The translations under genes and the position numbers were made by a program. Below, piece by piece: positions 1 to 5,771 of a stretch of DNA of 6,562 bases; position 1 is the first letter of the stretch; each line of letters starts with the position of its first letter. Below the pieces are notes generated by a model. That model ran no database searches and was not told the DNA's origin. It saw nothing but the letters and a program-made list of their open reading frames with translations. Source of the stretch: an uncultured euryarchaeote (GTDB taxonomy: Archaea; Thermoplasmatota; Poseidoniia; Poseidoniales; Thalassarchaeaceae); contig CALEIW010000095.1 of NCBI GenBank assembly GCA_937876055.1, forward strand, positions 1 to 6,562, given 5' to 3'.

Positions 1-1
1 T

Positions 2-190
2 AAAAGAGAAGAATTAGGTGGGGACGAAAGAATCCACATCACCCTTGGTGATGATGATCATGTTCATTCATTGCAGAAGGGTCTAAAGGGAATCTTCACG
101 GCCGCCGAATTCGCCGAGATCAACGAACAGGCTCGTTCAAGGTGCGCCGAACTCAGAGATCTGGTAAACAACGCATTGGAAGGTGAGTGA
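2..190 (+). CDS. rrp42: Exosome complex subunit Rrp42, C-terminal 62 residues (5'-truncated by window)
   Basis: The frame is open from base 2 to the TGA at 188-190 and enters the window already coding. The tail reads about 62 residues and contains the stretch HSLQKGLKGIFTAAEF, followed by a charged helix ending in LVNNALEGE. This resembles the end of archaeal Rrp42, where an 'xxMQKGxxGxFT' turn precedes the last helix of the RNase PH fold. In archaea Rrp42 is the catalytically inactive RNase PH-like partner of Rrp41. Together they form the hexameric ring of the 3'-5' RNA-degrading exosome in the cytoplasm. The assignment is strongly helped by context: rrp42 directly upstream of rpl37ae is a classic archaeal gene order. 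The ribosome binding site of the next gene lies inside its last codons, so the two are translationally linked. The short fragment alone would not prove the family. Confidence 0.85.
   Translation, partial: KREELGGDERIHITLGDDDHVHSLQKGLKGIFTAAEFAEINEQARSRCAELRDLVNNALEGE
181..187 (+). promoter_or_regulatory. Ribosome binding site deciding the rpl37ae start
   Basis: AGGTGAG lies four bases before the ATG at 192 and matches the complement of the archaeal 16S 3' end (GGAGGUGAU). It sits within the last codons and stop of rrp42. The alternative GTG start at 183 falls inside this site and so has no Shine-Dalgarno sequence of its own. Confidence 0.6.
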
Positions 191-191
191 A

Positions 192-557
192 ATGGCAAAG
201 AGGACACAGAAGGCTGGTGCTACCGCTAAGTATGGCTCAAGATACGGTGTAAGTGTTCGTAGAAGAGCGGGTGCTGCTCTTAAGAAAAAGTCGCGAAATT
301 ACACCTGTCCAGTTTGTCATTATCAAAAGGTCAGCCGAGCAGTAGCGGGTATCTGGGAATGCAGGAAGTGTGGGCACAAGTTTTCTGGCGGAGTATGGGA
401 ACCTTTCACTCGTGCAACAGATGCTAACACAAGGGTAACTCGACGTGGAATGGAAGGTGCTACTGCGACCGATATGACGGTAATCGCACAACAGGCTGCT
501 TTGGATTATGAGCGACAACTAGCCGGTGAAGAAAGTGTCAGCGACGAAGAAGAGTGA
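192..557 (+). CDS. rpl37ae: 50S ribosomal protein L37Ae (eL43), zinc-ribbon, with extended C-terminus
   Basis: This is a large-subunit ribosomal protein that binds 23S rRNA. From the ATG at 192 it is 121 residues. The N-terminus is very basic (MAKRTQKAGATAKYGSRYG), typical of the family. A four-cysteine zinc ribbon follows, with C39, C42, C57 and C60 (CPVC ... GIWECRKC), then the hallmark FSGG and WEP turn at 64-71. Family members are usually about 70-95 residues. Here residues from about 75 onward form an extra helix-like, Ala/Gln-rich stretch ending in an acidic SVSDEEE tail. An in-frame GTG at 183 would add three residues, but AGGTGAG at 181-187 is a good Shine-Dalgarno site for the ATG, so I chose 192. 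The gene begins one base after the rrp42 stop and its end overlaps pcc1. Confidence 0.93.
   Translation: MAKRTQKAGATAKYGSRYGVSVRRRAGAALKKKSRNYTCPVCHYQKVSRAVAGIWECRKCGHKFSGGVWEPFTRATDANTRVTRRGMEGATATDMTVIAQQAALDYERQLAGEESVSDEEE
525..529 (+). promoter_or_regulatory. Internal ribosome binding site for pcc1 within rpl37ae
   Basis: GGTGA precedes GTG 535 by five bases and lies inside the rpl37ae coding sequence. It supports GTG 535 over GTG 526, which is part of the site itself. Confidence is moderate because the motif is short. Confidence 0.45.
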
Positions 558-762
558 TTCCGTAACACTCACTTTGCAAATTACTAGTTCCTACGCCAGT
601 TCGTTAGAGGCAGCATTGGTTACCGAAGCGGAAGTTACTCGAAGTGATGATTGTATTACCGTCGAGGAAGTTGAACCGGTATTCGTTGATATGCGTGCTC
701 GCTGGAATACCGTAATGAGAGGGCTTTCTGCAGCATACGACGCCTTGAAAGCGGTCGACTAA
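535..762 (+). CDS. pcc1: KEOPS complex subunit Pcc1
   Basis: This is a small protein of 75 residues from GTG 535 (78 from GTG 526). Its length and C-terminal signature fit Pcc1, the KEOPS dimerisation subunit. KEOPS makes N6-threonylcarbamoyl-adenosine at tRNA position 37, and Pcc1 scaffolds two copies of the Kae1-Bud32 core. Visible signs are an N-terminal beta strand (SVTLTLQITSS), a second strand region (DDCITVEEVEP) and the helix DMRARWNTVMRGLSAAYDAL. That helix corresponds to the family pattern D..x.LRAxxNSxxRxL. No ATG is available near the start. GGTGA at 525-529 with five bases of spacing favours GTG 535, giving MSATKKSDS. The gene overlaps the end of rpl37ae by 23 bases in another frame, implying translational coupling. 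The call rests on a short, divergent family plus conserved archaeal context next to prefoldin. Confidence 0.8.
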   Translation: MSATKKSDSVTLTLQITSSYASSLEAALVTEAEVTRSDDCITVEEVEPVFVDMRARWNTVMRGLSAAYDALKAVD

Positions 763-781
763 ATCCGGAGGATGAGAAATA

Positions 782-1084
782 ATGGATCAACAACAACTTC
801 AGAGCCTAGTCCAGGAATTACAAATGGTCCGTGGACAGATTCAATCCTTGACTAGTCAATTCAATGAAATCTCGTTAACCATTGAGGCATTGAAAGAACA
901 ATCTCCCGATAGGGCCGTGTATCGAGCTCTTGGAGGCGTTTTATTGGAGGTAGATGATAGAGCATCATTATCGCAAGACCTAGTGTCTTCTAAGGAAACT
1001 ATTGAAGCTCATTTAGAATCATTAAACGCTAGGGAATCCGAATTAATTTCACAGTATAACGAGGCATCTGAGTCGCTCAATTGA
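782..1084 (+). CDS. pfdB: Prefoldin subunit beta
   Basis: This 100-residue protein fits the beta subunit of archaeal prefoldin, the hexameric jellyfish-shaped holdase that captures unfolded chains and passes them to the thermosome in the cytosol. The pattern is an N-terminal coiled coil rich in Q/L (residues about 2-38), a central pair of beta hairpins around DRAVYRALGGVLLEVD, and a C-terminal coiled coil (about 68-98). The phrase VYRALGGVLLEVD corresponds to the family signature 'VYKxVGxxLVxxD'. Family members are usually about 110-120 residues, so this copy is slightly short at the N-terminus. The ATG at 782 is preceded by GGAGG at 767-771, ten bases away. It follows pcc1 by 19 bases, the order seen in many archaea. 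The alpha subunit is not in this window. Confidence 0.92.
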   Translation: MDQQQLQSLVQELQMVRGQIQSLTSQFNEISLTIEALKEQSPDRAVYRALGGVLLEVDDRASLSQDLVSSKETIEAHLESLNARESELISQYNEASESLN

Positions 1085-1097
1085 GTGTTGATTTTTG

Positions 1098-2075
1098 ATG
1101 ACTTTCGATTTACAAGCACTTAACGATTGGATTTCATTGCATACGCCTAATGGCCCAATAGCGGTTGTTACTCATAAAAATGGGGATATGGATACAATTG
1201 GTTCTGGAATAGTTTTAGCATCGGCAATCGGAAATAACGCAAAGGCTTGCGGCACTCACATAGGTTCATTAGCGATAAAAATACTCAATGGAATGGTAGT
1301 TGATTACCAGCGGATTGATCCAACAAGGCCATCTTTACCACGTACACTATCTGGAATAATTGTGGTAGATTGTGCTTCACCTAGTCAAATTGGTTTCAAA
1401 TTGCCAGATGTGCCATTATGTGTTTTAGACCATCATTCTGCAGCATCAGACGAATGGCCAGACAAAACTTTGGAATTAACTGGTAATTATTCTTCTACAG
1501 CCGAAATGGTTTGGGACTGGATAAAGAGTCAAGGGCTTGGTTTAGAGCCAGACCAAGCTACACTTCTTCTAGCAGCGATTATTTCTGACACAGGTCGATT
1601 CAAACACAGTAGACCTGGATGCCACAGAAGAGTAGCAGAGATTTGTGAAAACTCTGGCCTAGATATTGTAGACGTTATTGAACAGATTGAATCGGAAGAT
1701 TTGAACCAATCTCAACGTATTTCTATACACAAAGCCGTATCACGTTCAAAGATACAAGAAGTTGGAAAACATATGATATCGATTACTCGTGCAGGTACAA
1801 ATGAAGGAGTAGTTGCACATGCGTTGTTGGCTTCTGGCGCCCATGCTTCTTTTGTCTATAAGAGAAATAGCCCCGGACTTAGGTTAAGTGCTAGGGCTAG
1901 TAGAACTGCGACAAATCAGGGTATTCATTTGGGACATTTGATGGAAAGTATCGTTCACCGATTGGGTGGAGAAGGAGGGGGCCATGCTGGTGCAGCAGGT
2001 TGGTCTGGAATTTGTGACGAGGTCGAGTTAGAATCGGTATTGTTAGCTACACTTTCTGCGGAGTTGATAGAATGA
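1098..2075 (+). CDS. DHH/DHHA1-family phosphoesterase (RecJ/NrnA-like)
   Basis: This is a 325-residue protein with a complete DHH phosphoesterase core and a DHHA1 substrate-binding domain. Motif I is THKNGDMDTIGS (25-36; H26, D30 and D32 are probable metal ligands). Motif II is IVVDCA with D91. Motif III is LDHHS (D111, H112, H113), the signature of the family. Motif IV is ISDTG with D164. The DHHA1 glycine-rich loop GGGHAGAAG lies at 293-301. These enzymes use two Mn/Mg ions to hydrolyse phosphodiester bonds, typically of short oligonucleotides, single-stranded DNA/RNA ends, pAp or cyclic dinucleotides. The sequence does not settle which substrate applies here. The size matches stand-alone NrnA-like proteins rather than long RecJ. 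An in-frame TTG at 1095 is possible, but I prefer the ATG; no strong Shine-Dalgarno site is visible for either. It lies 13 bases after pfdB and its stop overlaps the next start (ATGA). Confidence 0.9.
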   Translation: MTFDLQALNDWISLHTPNGPIAVVTHKNGDMDTIGSGIVLASAIGNNAKACGTHIGSLAIKILNGMVVDYQRIDPTRPSLPRTLSGIIVVDCASPSQIGFKLPDVPLCVLDHHSAASDEWPDKTLELTGNYSSTAEMVWDWIKSQGLGLEPDQATLLLAAIISDTGRFKHSRPGCHRRVAEICENSGLDIVDVIEQIESEDLNQSQRISIHKAVSRSKIQEVGKHMISITRAGTNEGVVAHALLASGAHASFVYKRNSPGLRLSARASRTATNQGIHLGHLMESIVHRLGGEGGGHAGAAGWSGICDEVELESVLLATLSAELIE

Positions 2076-3022
2076 AGGACGTCCGGGACATACTATCACA
2101 ACTAAATTCGGGTTCGATTAATTTATCCGATATTCCTGAGGAATTGGTTTTACAATTATGTTCGTATATGTTGTTTGAAGATTTAGAAGGTCCCGATGAA
2201 TTGCTTGCCAAATTAAGTCCGTTACAAAGAGATGTATTAGGGCTTCAGGGTTTGTTGATAGAAGGCGATTTAGCTAACGCAGTAATTACTAGTGAGGAAT
2301 TACTAACTAGGTCTCGTTCAAAAGAAGAACGTGACCTAGAATGTGAGGTCAGAATTCGTATGGAAAGAGCACTACTAGGCGTTGATGGTTCGGATATTTC
2401 GGGTCAAGAATTGGCATGGTGCACTCAACGTTTGAAGGCTATAGCTCCCAACACAGCCTTACATGGAATTTCAATGTTAAATCAGGCTACATGGCACAGC
2501 AATAGTGGAGAAATAATGATGGCGATGGCCATACACGCTGAAATCACAAAAGACAGTGGATTCCCCCCTGAGATTCGTGGATTATCTAGGTTAGAAGTAG
2601 GTAGAATATTAACTGCTATGGACGATTTAGATCCTGCAATGAGACATCTCTGGACTGCAAGAGCGGTATTCATTGATGCAGGTATGGAAGCAGAGGCTGT
2701 GGTCGCTTCACTAGAGTGGTTAGATTTAGGCTTAGAGGAAGTTACAGAAGACTCACCAACGATGCTCTACAGAATTGAGAATGCACAACCACGTTCGGTT
2801 CCAGGATCATCATGGGTTCCTGCTAATTTCCAAGATGTCAGCGATGTTGTAGAGGGATTATTGCCAATTTTAACTAAAGATTTAGGTGGATCTGAAAGAA
2901 CCGATTTGGGACTAATCCTAGATGCAGCGGAAATAATCGGAAATCCAGAATGGAAGAACACTTTGCTAGAGAGGTCGAATGAGATTCAGGATGCGAGACT
3001 CCTTGAAGTACTCCAATCGTGA
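2072..3022 (+). CDS. Uncharacterised alpha-helical repeat protein (TPR-like)
   Basis: I do not recognise a named family. The protein is 316 residues, acidic and strongly helical, with no signal peptide, membrane segment or metal-binding cysteine cluster. The spacing of Ala, Leu and Gly suggests stacked helix pairs, for example LQRDVLGLQGLLIEGDLANAV at about 51-71. Another set at about 149-221 includes RLEVGRILTAMDDLDPAMRH, a TPR-like A/B helix pattern. The C-terminal part (about 250-316) is less repetitive. It begins with an ATGA overlap on the DHH gene, with GGAG at 2060-2063 as a likely ribosome binding site, so the two proteins are probably made together. A scaffold or partner for the DHH enzyme or the exosome is conceivable from position alone. 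Its last 37 bases overlap the end of the convergent Nudix gene. Confidence 0.72.
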   Translation: MKDVRDILSQLNSGSINLSDIPEELVLQLCSYMLFEDLEGPDELLAKLSPLQRDVLGLQGLLIEGDLANAVITSEELLTRSRSKEERDLECEVRIRMERALLGVDGSDISGQELAWCTQRLKAIAPNTALHGISMLNQATWHSNSGEIMMAMAIHAEITKDSGFPPEIRGLSRLEVGRILTAMDDLDPAMRHLWTARAVFIDAGMEAEAVVASLEWLDLGLEEVTEDSPTMLYRIENAQPRSVPGSSWVPANFQDVSDVVEGLLPILTKDLGGSERTDLGLILDAAEIIGNPEWKNTLLERSNEIQDARLLEVLQS

Positions 3023-3390
3023 TCTAGTAAGCGTTGAATCTCGTTTTCTCCCCAAAATAATTCCGCAGGTATATCTACGCACCAGCCGACTTCGCTGATT
3101 TTCTCGTCCTCTGATTCCCAGCCATATGGTTGAGGTTCTTCGTCAATTTCCACTCTAACTACAGTGCCCTTTTCGACAATATTTTCGTCATAATTTGTCG
3201 CAGTTCCTAGGACTCCGGCTTCTTCAAATAATTCTCTTAATGCAGATACATCTAACGATTCATTTTCCAAGATGGTGCCACCTGGTAATTCCCATCCTCG
3301 TTCAATATGTTTGACCATTAACCAACAAGGGGTGTCTAGGGATTCCTTTGGTACAGCCCATACGACGACCCAAGGTTCTTGTTCACTCAT
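2986..3390 (-). CDS. Nudix (MutT-like) hydrolase
   Basis: This 134-residue protein carries a perfect Nudix box at residues 38-60: G38, E44, R52-E53-L54, E56-E57 and G59-V60, matching Gx5Ex7REUxEExGU. The preceding WELPGG is typical. The three glutamates of the REUxEE core bind the divalent metal that activates water for cleaving a nucleoside diphosphate linked to a variable group X. The substrate (oxidised nucleotide, ADP-ribose, NAD-type cofactor, isopentenyl diphosphate or other) cannot be read from the sequence. The N-terminus is a beta strand (WVVVWAV) and there is no extra domain. GGAGGAG on the minus strand (3398-3404), seven bases before the ATG, is a strong ribosome binding site. The start overlaps the end of the upstream TPR gene by eight bases, making it the last gene of the UbiD operon. 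Its 3' end overlaps the convergent gene. Confidence 0.93.
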   Translation of the reverse strand: MSEQEPWVVVWAVPKESLDTPCWLMVKHIERGWELPGGTILENESLDVSALRELFEEAGVLGTATNYDENIVEKGTVVRVEIDEEPQPYGWESEDEKISEVGWCVDIPAELFWGENEIQRLLDHDWSTSRSLAS

Positions 3391-4363
3391 TTTTAATCTC
3401 CTCCTGGATTTCTTCTGCTAGTAATTTAGCCTCTGAATCTCCTTCTGTTGCGAGTCTTCTGGCAATAAAGAATGCCTCTGATAATCTATCTTTCTCGAAT
3501 AATTGTTTTGCATAGTCGAGCTCGGATAATTCAGTATCCTCATCTTGAGTTTCCGCTGGCGCAAGTTCAGAAGTCGGTCTAGCTAGAACTTGCATACGAT
3601 TAAGAAATTCGAGCCTATCAGAAATGTCAGGAGCTTTCCAAGCCATTTTTCCTTTACCATCGATTAATGATTCCATTCTAACTTTGAAATCATCTCGGGA
3701 GTTTAGATTATTAGAGTTGGATTGTGCTTGGTCGTAACATAACCATGCCTGATCAAATTCCCCCCGTCTTTCATGCAATTTACCCATCTTGTCCCATGCC
3801 TCATGATTTGAGGGTCTTTGTGCAAGTAACTTTCTCGTCAACTCGAGATATTCATTTTCATGTCCTGCGTCGAGTAATCTTTCCATTCTTCTTGAGAACA
3901 AAATATTCGCTCTCTGATCTGTAAAATCCAAATTTCGAATACGTTCACAAAAAGCCTCCACTCCTCCCTCTTGGGTGGTTAAGTCCCACCAATCATCCGG
4001 GTCTAAAGGGTCAACTGATAGAGCTCCCTCTAGTAAACTGAGTCCAGCATTTCCTAGGTTAACACCATCCAATTGTGACAAAAGTTCTGGATCCCTTCCT
4101 AGGATCAAAAACAAATCATCTAAGACCGCTCGGGCACCCAAATGATCTCCTATCTGTAGCTTAATTGTTAACAAAGTCCTCCAATTGTCTGGGTGAGTGA
4201 AGTCGTGTAATACCGCTTGACGAGCACTTTGCTCGGCCCAAGACAGATTTGATTTATCATCATTTGATAGTTTGAGAAATTTCTCTGCTTGACTTCTATG
4301 GCGATTCCCCAGACTCCTCCGGGGATGTTGCAGGCTAGAACCGAGATCGGTTGTTGCCATCAT
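3383..4363 (-). CDS. Tetratricopeptide (TPR) repeat protein
   Basis: This is a 326-residue soluble protein with recognisable TPR units and no enzyme motif. The clearest unit is at about 187-215 (HEAWDKMGKLHERRGEFDQA), which has the family W/L/G/A spacing. Others are plausible at about 41-90 (SARQAVLHDFTHPDNWRTLL, then GDHLGARAVLDDL), 154-183 and 283-325 (YAKQLFEKDRLSEAFFIARR). A Pro/Glu/Asp-rich, probably flexible linker at about 260-280 separates the C-terminal repeat. TPRs bind protein partners, so an adaptor role is likely, but the partner is unknown. Two adjacent ATGs open the frame (4361-4363 and 4358-4360). AGGA on the minus strand is only three bases from the first and six from the second, so translation may begin at the second, giving 325 residues. 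It starts six bases after the UbiD stop and overlaps the Nudix start, so it belongs to that operon. Confidence 0.82.
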   Translation of the reverse strand: MMATTDLGSSLQHPRRSLGNRHRSQAEKFLKLSNDDKSNLSWAEQSARQAVLHDFTHPDNWRTLLTIKLQIGDHLGARAVLDDLFLILGRDPELLSQLDGVNLGNAGLSLLEGALSVDPLDPDDWWDLTTQEGGVEAFCERIRNLDFTDQRANILFSRRMERLLDAGHENEYLELTRKLLAQRPSNHEAWDKMGKLHERRGEFDQAWLCYDQAQSNSNNLNSRDDFKVRMESLIDGKGKMAWKAPDISDRLEFLNRMQVLARPTSELAPAETQDEDTELSELDYAKQLFEKDRLSEAFFIARRLATEGDSEAKLLAEEIQEEIKNE

Positions 4364-4366
4364 AAA

Positions 4367-4371
4367 TCCTC
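4367..4371 (-). promoter_or_regulatory. Ribosome binding site of the TPR gene, overlapping the UbiD stop
   Basis: On the minus strand the UbiD stop reads TGAGGA, so GAGGA (4371-4367) serves as a Shine-Dalgarno site built into the stop codon. Spacing is three bases to the first ATG and six to the second, which favours the second Met. The arrangement implies translational coupling of UbiD and TPR. Confidence 0.4.
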
Positions 4372-5641
4372 ATAGTACGCTTTCATAGGGCTTTCGTTCA
4401 ATACCCGGCGGTAACGTAGCGTCGATTCCGATCTTACTAGTAAGACCGTTTTCATCTCTAGATGGGTCTAAACTCGAACCCTTTTGTTTGGATAGGATAA
4501 CGGTATCTTTGTCGGGTTGCCAACGTGTCATCAAAGCCCATTCAACTCTTACTGGGTTAGAACAATCTATGTCTGTATCTACTATTGTTACTTGCTTCAT
4601 AGACCCATGGCCACCCAAAGCAGCATGAATTGCCGCAACCCCATCACCTTGTTTTTGTGGTTCTATGGCTACCACCGCAGAAAGCCACCCGCTACCACCG
4701 TCAGTCATGTATACATCAGTACAGGGGACTACTGCGTTTACTGCTGCCTTTATGGTGGGTGCTCTTGGAAGCCCCATAAGCGTTCTATGTTCAACTTCTG
4801 CTGGTATCAAAGCATGAAATACGGCTTGATTTCTATGATGTACAGCATCATATTCGATAAGTGGTTCTTGTCGAACATCATCAACGGTGCCAGTAATATC
4901 GACATATGGACCTTCATCATCATCTTGCAATGTTATCCTTGCTTCCATCGCAAATTCGGAATCTGCTGGAACCTGGATGCCATTTGGTAGACTTACTAGT
5001 TCGAGTGGTTTGCCATGCAATCTTTGGTGTAGAGCGGCAGCCACCGTTAATTCGTCCAAATCATGGGTGAATGACATTGCCGCTGCAAGCAAGACAGTTG
5101 CATCGGGACCATTTACAACAGCGATATTAATCTCGTCACCATTTTCCCTAGCCTTGTCGGTCATAGTTCTAAGATGCCTAGGTACAAACCTGGAAACACA
5201 ATGATTACCATCACGAAGGAATTGTCTGTGAAATGACATGTTTCGGATTCCGTCATATTCCGCGATTATTACGGATGCTGATTGATACCTTCCCCTGTCT
5301 TCAGGATAATGCCAGGGGATGGGAATCTTGGTCAGATCTGTAATATCTTGTGTATTTTCGAAAACAGGACTGTTTTCTGGAGATGTAATCTCAGGTTCTT
5401 GTGGATTTGCCATTGCCCACGCCAGTATGTCAATTAGCTCTCCTGGCGTTATATCAAAAATAGAACAGAGTCGGTCTCGTGCTAGAACATTAATTGCAGA
5501 TCGTAGGCCTTTTGCTTCGGAGATATTATTGAACACTACAGCCTTGTGGTCTATGGATTTTGAATGATTCAACATGTCATGGTTGACACTGATTTCATCG
5601 TTAATTTCTGTAGCCCCAGCCAACAGGTCCCTAAAGGCCAT
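4370..5641 (-). CDS. UbiD-family decarboxylase, probable anhydromevalonate phosphate decarboxylase
   Basis: This 423-residue protein spans the whole UbiD fold. UbiD enzymes use prenylated FMN, made by UbiX, to reversibly decarboxylate unsaturated acids. Visible landmarks are IPIPWHYPEDRGRY (107-119), NMSFHR (134-139), RFVPRHL (151-157), VPADSEFAMEA (224-234), DEGPYVDITG (242-251), HHRNQAVFHA (268-277) and KGSSLDPSRDENG near the C-terminus. N134, R139 and H156 sit at spacings like the metal-ligand/catalytic Arg set of characterised UbiD enzymes. I could not fix which glutamates (E229/E233, E282/E284) complete the catalytic set. Length and the SSLDPS...IGIDAT tail resemble the archaeal group that includes the modified mevalonate pathway enzyme, which produces isopentenyl phosphate. 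Other UbiD substrates remain possible, and no ubiX or other mevalonate gene is present here. It is first in the minus-strand operon, with only one usable start codon and a weak ribosome binding site. Confidence 0.9.
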   Translation of the reverse strand: MAFRDLLAGATEINDEISVNHDMLNHSKSIDHKAVVFNNISEAKGLRSAINVLARDRLCSIFDITPGELIDILAWAMANPQEPEITSPENSPVFENTQDITDLTKIPIPWHYPEDRGRYQSASVIIAEYDGIRNMSFHRQFLRDGNHCVSRFVPRHLRTMTDKARENGDEINIAVVNGPDATVLLAAAMSFTHDLDELTVAAALHQRLHGKPLELVSLPNGIQVPADSEFAMEARITLQDDDEGPYVDITGTVDDVRQEPLIEYDAVHHRNQAVFHALIPAEVEHRTLMGLPRAPTIKAAVNAVVPCTDVYMTDGGSGWLSAVVAIEPQKQGDGVAAIHAALGGHGSMKQVTIVDTDIDCSNPVRVEWALMTRWQPDKDTVILSKQKGSSLDPSRDENGLTSKIGIDATLPPGIERKPYESVL

Positions 5642-5698
5642 GTGAACGACCCGACGCGCACCGTGCTTGAATGTTAGCGAGGTTGAAGCACTTGCCCC

Positions 5699-5713
5699 CT
5701 CACCTTTGGTGAG
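5699..5713. repeat. Perfect short inverted repeat in the divergent promoter
   Basis: CTCACC and GGTGAG form two perfect six-base arms around TTT. The element lies about 11 bases upstream of the TATA-like box for rps12 and roughly over the predicted start point of the minus-strand operon. It could be an operator for a dimeric regulator or a small hairpin at the 5' end of the UbiD transcript. Such a short palindrome can also occur by chance. Confidence 0.4.
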
Positions 5714-5722
5714 TCCGTCACG

Positions 5723-5731
5723 CTCTTATAC
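5723..5731. promoter_or_regulatory. Candidate TATA box in the divergent ubiD-family/rps12 region
   Basis: The 130-base gap 5642-5771 is the only sizeable non-coding stretch. It contains CTCTTATAC, which reads as a TATA-like element on the plus strand and as GTATAAG on the minus strand. On the plus strand, a start point about 25 bases downstream (near 5752) would give rps12 a leader of about 20 bases. On the minus strand it would start near 5703, leaving a leader of about 60 bases for the UbiD gene. No clear purine-rich BRE is visible, so direction is uncertain. Confidence 0.4.
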
Positions 5732-5759
5732 GGTGGGTAGGTCGGCGGGGCGTTCCTTC

Positions 5760-5767
5760 GAGGTGAT
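5760..5767 (+). promoter_or_regulatory. Strong ribosome binding site of rps12
   Basis: GAGGTGAT is an eight-base match to the complement of the archaeal 16S 3' end (AUCACCUC) and lies four to five bases before the ATG at 5772. It is the best site in the window. It fixes the S12 start at 5772 rather than any upstream in-frame GTG or TTG. Confidence 0.75.
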
Positions 5768-5771
5768 TGTA

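Noticed and set aside
237..518. Minus-strand open frame opposite rpl37ae
   Set aside because: Shadow of the ribosomal protein gene, with no recognisable domain or start signal.
1095..1097. TTG as start of the DHH phosphoesterase
   Set aside because: It is immediately followed by an ATG in the same frame and has no better ribosome binding site, so the ATG is simpler.
3041..3050. TCGTTTTCTC downstream of the helical-repeat gene as an archaeal T-rich terminator
   Set aside because: It has only four consecutive T bases and lies inside the Nudix coding sequence, which is too weak to call.
4517..5567. Long open frames on the plus strand across the UbiD region (4517-4990, 4887-5204, 5319-5567)
   Set aside because: They are antisense to a full-length UbiD gene with conserved motifs, have unnatural composition (Cys/Tyr/Ser rich) and no ribosome binding sites.
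5667..5771. Upstream TTG extension of the S12 reading frame
   Set aside because: It would run through the TATA-like box and inverted repeat, and the strong GAGGTGAT site points to ATG 5772. S12 proteins start near MGRGLFSG-like sequence.
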